DNA from: DASUPK01 sp963728875
Lineage (GTDB): Bacteria; Actinomycetota; Thermoleophilia; Solirubrobacterales; 70-9
NCBI GenBank assembly: GCA_963728875.1
Contig: CAVSLJ010000001.1
Span: 992,001-1,056,000, forward strand
DNA: 64,000 nucleotides
Direction of reading: 5' to 3'
Part shown: positions 37,510 through 45,242 of the stretch, piece by piece
How the letters are laid out: the number at the start of each line of letters is the position of its first letter
Numbering within the stretch: the stretch's first letter is position 1
Position numbers and translations under genes: made by a program
Notes under the pieces: model-generated
Told to the model about the DNA's origin: nothing
The model's database searches: none
The model's input: only the letters and a program-made list of their open reading frames with translations

Positions 37510-38705
37510 CAGCCGGTCAGCTTGGCGAGGTACGCCGCGTCATCGGGGGGCAGTCCCGGGATCGACTGTCCGTCCCAGGTGATCCCGTCCGACATCGCGA
37601 CGAAGAGCTGCTCTCGGTCGCGGAGGCTGAGCTTCTCGAAGCGGGCCAGGGCGAGGAAGGAGTAGAGCTTGGGCATCGCGTCTCGCCAGCCGTGGTCGGT
37701 GCCGTGGATCTTGGCCAGGTCGTGGATCGTCTGCGGCGCCTCCTTGAGAGGCTCCTTGAAGATCTGGGCGAAGACGGCGAAGTCGAGCTGCGCCGTGCGC
37801 CCCTCCGGCACCTGCAGCGTCTCGTCCTCGGGCGCGAGCAGGCCGCGCTCGAGCTCCTCGGCGGTCATCAGCAGGACGCCGTCGGTCGGCCGCGGGTTGC
37901 ACTCGATCATCACCAGGCCGTCGTCGGTCTCGATGAAGTCGAGCGACATCTGTCCGTCCCAGGAGAGGTCCTTGCCGAGCTTCTCCACCGTGGGCAGCGT
38001 GTCGGAGGGGTCGACCGAGAGGAACTGGATGCCCGTCGAGTGCTCCCACTGCCGGGGCGCCCGGTAGGACATGTGCGTGGCGACGCCCCCCGTATGAAGG
38101 CAGGAGTAGGTGCAGTGCATCGGCCCATCGACGAACTCCTGGACGAGCCAGGGATTCGCCTCGGTCGGCTGGCAGGCGTCGAGCGCCAGATGACCCGCGA
38201 GCGGCCCCGTGTTGGTGAGCAGACCGACCCCGCCGCGCGAGAAGGCGGCGCGGGCGAAGTAGCGCGGATAGCTCTCCACGGCCTTCCGCAGCTCCTCGGG
38301 GCTGTGGGCGAGCGTCGTGTGGGGCGTCCGGATCTCGAGGCGGTCGCAGAGCTCCTGAAAAGTGCCCTTGTCGTGGACCTGGGCTAGCGTCTGGAACGGC
38401 GGCGCATAGAGCTTCGTCACCTTCGAGAGCCGCTCGTGCTGCGCCGCGAGGTAGAAGACCTCCTCGAACATCGGGATCACGATCTCGATCTCGTTGATGT
38501 CGGCGATCCGCTCGACATCGGCGGCGAACTGCGCCGGGTCCTCGGTGGCCGAGGCCGTGGTGAAGTGACCCGCCAGGTACTTGGAGTGGCTGCCGGGGGA
38601 GGCCTCATAGCTGTCGCAGGCGAACACCTCGTGACCGCGCTCGCCGAGCTTCCGGATCACGTCGAGCGCGAACGGCATCCGCGAGCTGGTGACCAGCACC
38701 CGCAC
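37509..38705 (-). CDS. ATP-grasp enzyme
   Basis: 398 aa. N-terminal Rossmann-like part (MRVLVTSSRMPFALDVIRKLGERGHEV), ATP-grasp domain with PRYFARAAFSRGGVG and PWLVQEFVDG, and metal-binding FIETDDGLVMIECNPRPTDG (E-x-N-P-R). ATP-grasp enzymes activate a carboxylate as acyl-phosphate and ligate an amine or thiol. The N-terminal features resemble carboxylate-amine ligases making small peptides or lipids, but the substrate is unknown. Operon: NTF2-like, ATP-grasp, membrane protein, SDR. Confidence 0.8.
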   Translation of the reverse strand: MRVLVTSSRMPFALDVIRKLGERGHEVFACDSYEASPGSHSKYLAGHFTTASATEDPAQFAADVERIADINEIEIVIPMFEEVFYLAAQHERLSKVTKLYAPPFQTLAQVHDKGTFQELCDRLEIRTPHTTLAHSPEELRKAVESYPRYFARAAFSRGGVGLLTNTGPLAGHLALDACQPTEANPWLVQEFVDGPMHCTYSCLHTGGVATHMSYRAPRQWEHSTGIQFLSVDPSDTLPTVEKLGKDLSWDGQMSLDFIETDDGLVMIECNPRPTDGVLLMTAEELERGLLAPEDETLQVPEGRTAQLDFAVFAQIFKEPLKEAPQTIHDLAKIHGTDHGWRDAMPKLYSFLALARFEKLSLRDREQLFVAMSDGITWDGQSIPGLPPDDAAYLAKLTG

Positions 38706-38707
38706 GC

Positions 38708-39151
38708 TCAGGACGCTCCCGAGAGGCCGACTGCTTCGAGCGCGGACTCCTGGTCCGGGAAGGTGCGCCAGCGCACCAGCTTGCCTTCCCGCAGGGTGAA
38801 GACCTGCGCGTATGGAGGCAGGTCGGTCCAGATCCCCGTGCTCCGGCCTCGCTGCCGCTGGTTGCGAATCAAGACCGCCACGTCGTCGCCATTGTCGCGG
38901 ACGTCCTCAATCTCGAATTGCAGGTCATCCCAGGCGTCGAACCAGCGGCGCCAGTAGGTCAGCACCCCATCGTGGCCGTGGTAGACCTCGGCGAGATCCG
39001 GGATCAGCTCGCCGATGCGCGAGGCGTCCCATTCGATCTCAGGATCGACCCAGCTGAAGTCGAGCTCGCCGTCGGCGAGCTGCGCCATCAACTCGGGGTT
39101 CCGATACGCCTCCATGACCCCACGCACGAATGCGGCGTTCTCGCTCGACAT
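38708..39151 (-). CDS. SnoaL-like (NTF2-fold) protein
   Basis: 147 aa, first gene of the operon with the ATP-grasp gene (2-nt gap). NTF2-like pattern: NAAFVRGVMEAYRNPELM, then DPEIEWDASRIGELIPDL, YWRRWFDAWDDLQFEIEDV and VFTLREGKLVRWRTFPD. SnoaL-like proteins are cyclases, hydrolases or simple binders. Shares fold class with the protein at 6321 but they are not close copies. Confidence 0.75.
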   Translation of the reverse strand: MSSENAAFVRGVMEAYRNPELMAQLADGELDFSWVDPEIEWDASRIGELIPDLAEVYHGHDGVLTYWRRWFDAWDDLQFEIEDVRDNGDDVAVLIRNQRQRGRSTGIWTDLPPYAQVFTLREGKLVRWRTFPDQESALEAVGLSGAS

Positions 39152-39182
39152 CGGCGCGAGTATCCCGCATCCATGGCCGCAG

Positions 39183-40937
39183 CTAGCGGTGCTTGCGCTT
39201 GTGGCGCTTCTTGCGGTGCTTCGCCACGGCGCCCGGGCTGGCCGTGACGGGATCGCCGAGAGGCATCGTCACGTCGATGCCGTTGAAGGTGACGGCCCCG
39301 GTCGAGCGCTGGATGTCGTAGAGCGAGGACGAGGCCGTGAGCTGCAGCGTGTAGCCGCCGCCGGCCGGCGCCCGCCCCGCGACCATCTCGAGATTGCGCG
39401 AGATCGAATGCGTCTGACCGTCGAGCGTCACCGGGATCGGCGTCGCCATGTTGCCGAGCACCGTGCCGTTCCGTGGATTGGCGAACTGGGCGTAGATCCA
39501 GGTCTTCTGCGGGACGGCGGTGCCCTGGTAGGTCAGATTGAGGTGAGGGGCCCCGACCACGTTCGCATCGGCAGCGGGCCCGGCGACGGGGAGGTTGACG
39601 GCGTTGGCGGCCTGCGAGGCGAAGATCAGTGCTCCGCTGCCCTGTCCCGGGACGATCGGCAACGTGCCGGAGCCCGAAGCCGAGAGCTGGCCGGCGGGCT
39701 TCAGCGGGTAGGCATCGCTGGTGCGGAGCTGGGCGTCGTCGGCGATCCAGGCGAACGTCGGGCCGGTGTCCGTGTCCTGCCTGCCGCGCAGGTATCGGTC
39801 GAACCAGGCAACCTGGCGCTGATCGAGGTAGCTGGAGCCGGGCCCTGCACCGGTCAGGCAGACGCCGTGCCCGCCGCAGAACCAGATCATCTTCACCGGC
39901 ACGTCCTGGACGGCGGAGGCGGAGCCCCTTCGCCTCTTCCGCTTCTTCGCCTTCGCCTTGATCGCCGCAGTCCTCAGCGTGTTGTCGCCGATGTCATCGA
40001 AGTTGGTGACGCCCTCGTCCAGCGGGAAGAGCGTGTCGACGGTCCCCTGCATCAGCAGCGTCGGGACGTGGATCTTCTCCACCAGGTCCGCCGGGCCGTG
40101 CGCGGCCATCCAGCTCAGGTCGTTCTGCGTCGTGGTCCCGGTGGCCAGCCCGTTGGCGAGGATGGAATAGAAGTGCGGGTCCTGCCTTCCCGCGGCGGTG
40201 GCGGGTGAGCTGAGGCCGCCCGGCAGGGTCCCCTCGACGCCGAGGGCGATCAGCAGCGAGCCCCAGCCGAACTTGATGTTGCCGTCCTGGAAGAGGCTGG
40301 TGAGGAGCGAGTGCCAGGCGATCGTCGGCTCGATCGCGTCGATCCGCTTGTCGAGGGCCGCCGAGACCAGCTGGATGCCGCCGCCATAACTCGCTCCGGC
40401 CATTCCGATCGTCGGGTCGTCCGGGCTGGTCGCGCAGGTGATGCGGCTCTTGGAGCGGCGCTTGCGGTGCTTCGCGCGTCGCTTGGCTTTGGCCCTCGTC
40501 GCAGAGCAGCTCTGGTCGAGCTGCGCCTCCGGCTGCTTCGCGACCCAGTCGATCAGCGCCTGGACGTCGCGTCCCTCGTATTGCGGGTCGTCGATCTCAA
40601 CGGTCCCGCCGGAGTCGCCGAAGCCACGCGGATCCCAGGTGAGCACGTTGTAGCCGTGGCTGACGAAGGTGCTGATGCCGGGTACCCCGAAGATCGCCCC
40701 AACGCCGGGCCCGCCAGTGCTGTCCGTGTCCCCGGGCTGGCTCCAGCCAGGCCCCTCGAGGATCGTCGGCGCCGCGGCGCCGGGATCAACGCCCTTGCCC
40801 ACGAACCAGTGCGCGGCGATCTTGGTGCCGTCGAAGGAGGTGATGGTCACGTCCTTCGCACTGGCGACCGGCGCGCAGGCGAGCGCCGCCGCGATCACCG
40901 CAGCGGTGGTCAGCCCCCCAGGCACTCGCCTCCACAT
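39183..40937 (-). CDS. Secreted CocE/X-prolyl-dipeptidyl-peptidase-type hydrolase with basic inserts
   Basis: 584 aa from ATG 40937 with signal peptide 1-27 (ends APVASA). Alpha/beta hydrolase core: oxyanion WDPRGFGDSGG, nucleophile GASYGGG, acid VDTLFP and catalytic His in FCGGHG, followed by a C-terminal jelly-roll-like domain, as in the S15 family. It probably cleaves esters or proline-containing peptides outside the cell. Two Lys/Arg-rich inserts (RAKAKRRAKHRKRRSKSR; KAKAKKRKRRR) and a basic tail (KHRKKRHKRKHR) are unlike standard family members. Confidence 0.83.
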   Translation of the reverse strand: MWRRVPGGLTTAAVIAAALACAPVASAKDVTITSFDGTKIAAHWFVGKGVDPGAAAPTILEGPGWSQPGDTDSTGGPGVGAIFGVPGISTFVSHGYNVLTWDPRGFGDSGGTVEIDDPQYEGRDVQALIDWVAKQPEAQLDQSCSATRAKAKRRAKHRKRRSKSRITCATSPDDPTIGMAGASYGGGIQLVSAALDKRIDAIEPTIAWHSLLTSLFQDGNIKFGWGSLLIALGVEGTLPGGLSSPATAAGRQDPHFYSILANGLATGTTTQNDLSWMAAHGPADLVEKIHVPTLLMQGTVDTLFPLDEGVTNFDDIGDNTLRTAAIKAKAKKRKRRRGSASAVQDVPVKMIWFCGGHGVCLTGAGPGSSYLDQRQVAWFDRYLRGRQDTDTGPTFAWIADDAQLRTSDAYPLKPAGQLSASGSGTLPIVPGQGSGALIFASQAANAVNLPVAGPAADANVVGAPHLNLTYQGTAVPQKTWIYAQFANPRNGTVLGNMATPIPVTLDGQTHSISRNLEMVAGRAPAGGGYTLQLTASSSLYDIQRSTGAVTFNGIDVTMPLGDPVTASPGAVAKHRKKRHKRKHR

Positions 40938-40977
40938 GGCGCGCGACGGTACCAGCGCGCCCCCGGTGGCGCGCTGG

Positions 40978-41637
40978 TTAGCCGTACGCGTATCGGGCCT
41001 GATCCGGCGAGTGTGCTTCAGCCGGCAGGAGTCGCACGTGCACTGTGAGCAGGTCGGCCCCAAACACCCGGACATTGATGGCGTTGAGCGCCCGTAGCGG
41101 GTGCCAGCGGATGATCCGACGCTGGCGAGCGAGTGCGTCGTCATCGGGCACGATCTCCGCGACGCCGGGCACCCACCGGTAACGCAAGCCGACACGCAAC
41201 CGGACCCGTACTCGTGGGTCGCGCTGGATGTTGCGCACATAGCCAGCACGCGTGCCGTGCTCGGCGATGATCCAGAAGTCATCACCCTTCCTGCCGTTGC
41301 CGACGGGAGTGCGCCGCGGCTCGCCCGACCGTCGTCCCCGGGTCTCCAGAATCGCCAGCCCGAGCGGATTGACGCCGACCGCCAAGAACATCCGCATCAG
41401 CGGATTGACCGTGAAGCGCTGGAAGGTACGCACGAGCAGGACCTTGACGCGGCGGCTCCTCGCGGTGAGCACGATCAGAGCCAGGTACACGGCGCTCTGC
41501 CCGAGCGGTAGGGCAATGCCCGGCCAGGCATCAGGGTTGAGGGCGAAGATGCCCCAGGTAAGGGCGACCGCGGCTGCGGTCCCGAAAAGCAGACCGCGAG
41601 GCAAATTCAGTTGTCTAATACGAGTGTATGGGTTCAT
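40978..41637 (-). CDS. Membrane-anchored deazaflavin (F420)-dependent nitroreductase-family protein
   Basis: 219 aa from ATG 41637. Two N-terminal helices (GLLFGTAAAVALTWGIFAL; SAVYLALIVLTA) are followed by a Ddn-type split-barrel domain with LETRGRRSGEPRRTPVG and FWIIAEHGTRAGYVRNIQRDPRV. Ddn relatives use F420H2 to reduce quinones or nitro compounds. Start at 41637 fits a leaderless transcript from the promoter at 41646-41673, and divergent tetR very likely regulates it. Confidence 0.83.
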   Translation of the reverse strand: MNPYTRIRQLNLPRGLLFGTAAAVALTWGIFALNPDAWPGIALPLGQSAVYLALIVLTARSRRVKVLLVRTFQRFTVNPLMRMFLAVGVNPLGLAILETRGRRSGEPRRTPVGNGRKGDDFWIIAEHGTRAGYVRNIQRDPRVRVRLRVGLRYRWVPGVAEIVPDDDALARQRRIIRWHPLRALNAINVRVFGADLLTVHVRLLPAEAHSPDQARYAYG

Positions 41638-41648
41638 ACGGTCGTATG
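41635..41648. promoter_or_regulatory. TetR operator CATACG-GT-CGTATG
   Basis: A perfect 6+2+6 palindrome that overlaps the start codon of the deazaflavin-reductase gene and the -10 boxes of both divergent promoters. A weaker copy ATAC-GAGT-GTAT lies at 41618-41629. Repression of both genes by one TetR dimer is expected. Confidence 0.75.
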
Positions 41649-41673
41649 ATATCCGGGATGAGCGAGTTGTCAA
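41646..41673 (-). promoter_or_regulatory. Leaderless promoter of the deazaflavin-reductase gene
   Basis: TTGACA (41673-41668), 16-nt spacer, TATCAT (41651-41646) on the minus strand. Only 8 nt separate the -10 box from the ATG at 41637, so the transcript should begin at or within a base of the start codon. The -35 lies inside the divergent tetR coding start. Confidence 0.7.
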
Positions 41674-42269
41674 CCCCGAATCCGAGGAAGGCTGCCCTGA
41701 CCGAGGCGCTCCTTCGCATCGTCGCCGAGCGAGGACTCGATCAGGTCAGCGTGCGGGAGGTCGCCTCCGCCGCGGGCGTCTCAATCGGGACCGTGCAGCA
41801 CTACTTCCCGACCAAGGACGAGATGCTGGCCGCAGCATTCGCCGAGGTGGTGCGGCAAGTTCGCTCGCGGCTGGCTGCGGTCGAGCACGGTGACGACATA
41901 CGCCGCAACCTGTCAAACGTGCTGCAAGAGTTTCTGCCGCTCGACGCCCGGCGATCGGAGGAGGCGCACATCATGTTGGCCTTCGCGACGCGGGCCGCGA
42001 CCTCTCCCGCATTGGCGGGGGTTCAGCGGAGCGTCCTGGGGGAGATCGTTGAGGCGCTCCGCGAGGCATTTGACCGCGCAGCGGGCAACCGTGTCGACGC
42101 GGAAGAGACGAAACGTGCCGCTCACATCGCCCTCGCCGCCGCCGACGGGCTCGCCCTTCATGCCGTGAGTGCTCCCGGCTGGATATCACGATCCCAGCTA
42201 GCCGCTTCACTTGAGTTGCTCCTGGACCGGCTCGTGCCCGAGCAGACCAACCCGAACGGACGGTCGTGA
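41658..42269 (+). CDS. TetR-family transcriptional regulator
   Basis: 203 aa from ATG 41658. N-terminal HTH: RKAALTEALLRIVAERG, VSVREVASAAGVSIGTVQHYFPTKDEML. The ligand domain resembles the BetI/PfmR-like group (helical, residues 60-200). A -10-like TATGAT at 41645-41650 is 7 nt from the ATG, so this gene may also be leaderless. Its operator is the CATACG palindrome between the genes. Confidence 0.9.
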   Translation: MSELSTPNPRKAALTEALLRIVAERGLDQVSVREVASAAGVSIGTVQHYFPTKDEMLAAAFAEVVRQVRSRLAAVEHGDDIRRNLSNVLQEFLPLDARRSEEAHIMLAFATRAATSPALAGVQRSVLGEIVEALREAFDRAAGNRVDAEETKRAAHIALAAADGLALHAVSAPGWISRSQLAASLELLLDRLVPEQTNPNGRS

Positions 42270-42294
42270 GATCTGAGCCATAATCGACTGCCCA

Positions 42295-42367
42295 GGGCGG
42301 TTAGCTCAGCTGGGAGAGCATCTCGTTTACACCGAGAAGGTCGCCGGTTCGAGCCCGGCACCGCCCA
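42295..42367 (+). tRNA. tRNA-Val (UAC)
   Basis: Acceptor GGGCGGT/ACCGCCC, D-loop TTAGCTCAGCTGGGAGAGC, anticodon stem TCTCG-TTTACAC-CGAGA with anticodon TAC, T-arm GCCGG-TTCGAGC-CCGGC. Discriminator A, CCA not encoded. Confidence 0.95.
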
Positions 42368-42459
42368 TCGCTGCACCCTCCGCGGTCGACTCGGATTGGG
42401 CCGCCCAAGTACGGGTATACCCGCGCCGAGCAGTCAGGCCAAGGAAGGAGGGAACGCTC

Positions 42460-42600
42460 ATGTTGTGGCTAATCGCAGGTGTTGTCCTACTGATCATCGC
42501 CATCGCGGGCGGGGCCATCGTCCACCCCGTTCTGTTTGCGCTGGCAATCGTTGCGCTGCTGATTTTCTTCATGGGACGCGGCAGCACTCGCACCGTCTGA
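42460..42600 (+). CDS. Small two-helix hydrophobic membrane protein
   Basis: 46 aa, two hydrophobic helices (LWLIAGVVLLIIAIAGGAIV and VLFALAIVALLIFFMG) with a short charged tail. AAGGAAGGAGGGAACGCTC precedes the ATG, a strong ribosome binding site, which supports translation. It resembles the widespread tiny membrane proteins of the Lmo0937 type, often stress-linked; function unknown. Lies between tRNA-Val and ftsH. Confidence 0.65.
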   Translation: MLWLIAGVVLLIIAIAGGAIVHPVLFALAIVALLIFFMGRGSTRTV

Positions 42601-42691
42601 ACAATCAGCACCTCGTAGTTGAACCGGGTTCCGCGTACGGGCTCGCTGCCCTGCAGTCACGCATGGCAGCGGGCCAGTGCGCGGGGCCTTT

Positions 42692-44305
42692 CTACTCGGA
42701 GGTCTTCTCCGGCTCGTCCGGCTGGGTGTGATGCGGCATCAGGGCGCCAGTGGAGCCCTCGCGATCACCGGCGATCAGCTTCCGCACCTCGGACTGCTCA
42801 TCCTCGGGCAGGAAGGTGCGCCGCAGGTCGTGTGCGTCGAAGATCTCGTCGAGGTCCTCGCGGGTCAGCGTCTCGCGCTCGAGCGCGTTGCTGGCGAGGT
42901 CCTCGAGGCAGCGGCGGTTCACCTTCATCAGCTGCCGGGCCCGCGCGTAGGCCATGTGAGCCAGCTCCTGGGCATTGGCGTCGACGTCTTGGCGGGTGCG
43001 ATCCGACATCGAGTAGTCGCCGGTCGGCTGTGCCAGCGGCGCGCTGTCGGGCGGGCCATGTGAGACCGTCATCCCGAACTCGGTGACCATCTGGACGCAG
43101 ATCTGCTGTACCCGGGCCAGGTCGTCGGCGGCCCCCGAATATGCCTCGTCGAAGACCTCCTCCTCGGCCGCCCGGCCGCCCAGCAGGATCACGATCTCGT
43201 CCATCAGCTGCTTGCGGGAGCGCAGGTAGCGGTCCTCTTGGGGCGAGTGGCCGACGAAGCCGAGAGCGGGCCCGCGAGGGACGATGCTGAGGATCTCCGG
43301 TGGGTCGAGGCCGCAGAGCCGGCGGCAGAGGGCGTGGCCGGCCTCGTGGTACGCGACGATCCTGCGTTCGCCCTCCGTCAAGCGGCGCGACTGCTGGGAG
43401 CCGACCGACTGGCGCAGCAGCGCCTCGTCGAGGTCCTCGCGAGCGATCGCACCGCGACCGGCGCGGCCGGCGATGATCGCGGCCTCGTTCAGGGCGTTGG
43501 CGAGCTGCGCTCCGGTCAGCCCGGTGGTCTTTCGCGCGACGTCGACCAGGTCGATCGTGTCGGAGAGGGTCTTGTGCTTCGCGTGGGAGCGGAGGATGGC
43601 CTCCCGCCCGTCGCGATCGGGGGGAGACACGAGAACCTGGCGGTCGAAGCGGCCGGGGCGCAGCAGCGCCTTGTCGAGCTTCTCGATCTGGTTCGACGCG
43701 GCGAGCACGATCACGGTGCCCGGGTCGCGCTCGAAGCCGTCGAGCTCCACCAGCAGTTGGTTGAGGGCCTGCTCGCGCTCCGAGGTCCCGCCGTCTCCGG
43801 CGCCCGAGCCGCGATGGCCGCCCACCGCGTCGAGCTCGTCGATGAAGATCACCGCGCGGCCCGAGCTACGGGCCTCCTTGAAGAGGCGCCGGATTCGCGC
43901 GGCGCCGCGCCCGACGAACATCTCGACGAAGCTAGATCCGGAGGCGGCGAAGAAGTCGACGCCGGCGTGTGCGGCGACGGCGCGGGCCAGCATCGTCTTG
44001 CCCGTGCCGGGCGGTCCGTAGAGGAGCACGCCGCGCGGCGCCCGGGCGCCGAGGATCTCGAATCGCTTCGGGTCCTTGAGCCATTCCGCGACATCGACCA
44101 GCTCCTCCTTCGCGGCATCCACGCCCTGTACCTCGTCCCAGAGCACGGGTGCCGTCTTGCTCGCCTTGATCGTCTCCGGGCGAGTTGACCCCATCGTGCT
44201 CCGCAGCAGGATCACGAAGACGATCAGGATCCCGGCAGAGAAGGCAACTCCGAAGACCGGGTACCAGGTGAAGAAGAAGTCTGGAATCGATCCGAGCAGG
44301 GGCAT
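42692..44305 (-). CDS. ftsH: FtsH-like ATP-dependent zinc metalloprotease
   Basis: 537 aa. AAA+ module with Walker A GPPGTGKT, Walker B VIFIDELDAVG, SRH region ALLRPGRFDRQV, then the protease site HEAGH with a downstream Asp in DDLARVQQI. Unlike standard FtsH (two helices with an extracellular domain between them) only one N-terminal helix (VFGVAFSAGILIVFVILL) precedes the AAA domain, so the periplasmic domain is missing. It is likely a second, specialised FtsH that degrades membrane or unfolded proteins. Confidence 0.88.
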   Translation of the reverse strand: MPLLGSIPDFFFTWYPVFGVAFSAGILIVFVILLRSTMGSTRPETIKASKTAPVLWDEVQGVDAAKEELVDVAEWLKDPKRFEILGARAPRGVLLYGPPGTGKTMLARAVAAHAGVDFFAASGSSFVEMFVGRGAARIRRLFKEARSSGRAVIFIDELDAVGGHRGSGAGDGGTSEREQALNQLLVELDGFERDPGTVIVLAASNQIEKLDKALLRPGRFDRQVLVSPPDRDGREAILRSHAKHKTLSDTIDLVDVARKTTGLTGAQLANALNEAAIIAGRAGRGAIAREDLDEALLRQSVGSQQSRRLTEGERRIVAYHEAGHALCRRLCGLDPPEILSIVPRGPALGFVGHSPQEDRYLRSRKQLMDEIVILLGGRAAEEEVFDEAYSGAADDLARVQQICVQMVTEFGMTVSHGPPDSAPLAQPTGDYSMSDRTRQDVDANAQELAHMAYARARQLMKVNRRCLEDLASNALERETLTREDLDEIFDAHDLRRTFLPEDEQSEVRKLIAGDREGSTGALMPHHTQPDEPEKTSE

Positions 44306-44369
44306 ATACGGCGTCCTTACAACGTATCGGCAGGCAAGTCCCGCGCCTGCAGCTAATTTTGGGTCTTAC

Positions 44370-44393
44370 GGGCGAAGATTCAGGGCTTCGCCC
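44370..44393 (-). terminator. Hairpin after the 44409 gene
   Basis: GGGCGAAG (44370-44377) and CTTCGCCC (44386-44393) form an 8-bp stem 16 nt beyond the stop of the minus-strand gene, followed on that strand by an A/T-containing run (CCCAAAATTAG). Likely terminator before ftsH. Confidence 0.5.
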
Positions 44394-44408
44394 TCGGGCC
44401 GGCGAGCG

Positions 44409-44783
44409 CTACGCCTCGCCGTACAGCATCACCTTGTTGGTGTCGTCCGGGTCGGCCTTGATCTGGAACTTCTTGCCCGGCTGGTAGGCGTTGACGGCGT
44501 CCTGGGTCAGGTACTGGTGGACGATGGTGTCGTAGCTCTGGCCGTTCTCGAGCTCGACGCCGACCGCGATGTCGTAGGCCTTGTTGACGGGGTCCGATCC
44601 CTCACCGGACTCCGTGATCGAGTTGATCGTCGCGGTGCCGGGCAGGCCGTTCTGGTTCAGCTTCATCGCCAGGTTGGCGTACTCGACGTCCCCCGCGGAA
44701 GGGCTCATCTGACCCGCCCCACCCTGCTGAGCCGCCTGCTGGGCCATCTCCTGAGCCTTCTTGATGTTGTCCATCAAACCCAT
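44409..44783 (-). CDS. Conserved small protein of unknown function
   Basis: 124 aa from ATG 44783 (GAGAGGAGAG upstream). An N-terminal helix (MGLMDNIKKAQEMAQQAAQQ) and a Gly/Ser linker precede a compact beta domain (EYANLAMKLNQNGLPGTATI, DPVNKAYDIAVGVELENG, FQIKADPDDTNKVMLYGEA). The pattern suggests a small OB- or PilZ-like fold but no family is certain. It is divergent from the cyclic-nucleotide-binding protein. Confidence 0.7.
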   Translation of the reverse strand: MGLMDNIKKAQEMAQQAAQQGGAGQMSPSAGDVEYANLAMKLNQNGLPGTATINSITESGEGSDPVNKAYDIAVGVELENGQSYDTIVHQYLTQDAVNAYQPGKKFQIKADPDDTNKVMLYGEA

Positions 44784-44855
44784 GAACTCTCCTCTCCCCT
44801 TCATCCGTGTTGGACGTCGCACTCTAACCCAGGTTCTTTCGGATACGGTCGTGAC

Positions 44856-45242
44856 ATGGACGCAAGTCAGCTGAAGCGAATCCCCCTCTTCTCGGACGCC
44901 TCGGACGAGGAGCTCAAGCAGGTCGCCGCCTTCGCGCAGTCGAAGGAGGTCGCCGAGGGCGAGGTGGTCCTCGAGGAGGGCGGCTTCTCGCGCGAGCTGC
45001 TCGCGATCGAGGAGGGCACCGCCGAGGTGACCCGGGAGGGCGAGAAGATCGCGGACCTCGGACCCGGCGACGTCTTCGGCGAGGGCGGGATGCTCGACGA
45101 CTCGATGCGCAGCGCCACCGTGACCGCCACCTCGCGAATGCGGCTGATCAGCCTCGGGCACTTCGAGGTGAAGCGGCTGAAGAAGGACGCCCCCGGCGTC
45201 TACGGCAGCATCGAAGCGCTCGTCGAGGAACGCAGCTCCTAG
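44856..45242 (+). CDS. Single-domain cyclic-nucleotide-binding (CRP-like sensor) protein
   Basis: 128 aa, one cNMP-binding beta-barrel: LFSDASDEELKQVAAFAQSK, EGEVVLEEGGFSRELLAIEEG, LGPGDVFGEGGMLDDSMRSATVTA. The phosphate-binding cassette GEGGMLDDSMRSATV keeps the G-E-x-x-x-(L)-x(n)-R-x-A-T layout, so cAMP or cGMP binding is plausible. There is no DNA-binding domain, so it may act by protein contact. It shares its stop region with the convergent FAH gene. Confidence 0.85.
   Translation: MDASQLKRIPLFSDASDEELKQVAAFAQSKEVAEGEVVLEEGGFSRELLAIEEGTAEVTREGEKIADLGPGDVFGEGGMLDDSMRSATVTATSRMRLISLGHFEVKRLKKDAPGVYGSIEALVEERSS

Noticed and set aside
40938..41285. N-terminal extension of the CocE-like hydrolase up to 41285
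   Set aside because: The extension is antisense-like and removes the signal peptide from the N-terminus; ATG 40937 gives a normal signal sequence.
11854..44393. GGGCTTCGCCC present near 11854 and 44384 as a dispersed repeat
   Set aside because: Only two short hairpin halves at terminator positions; not a repeat family.
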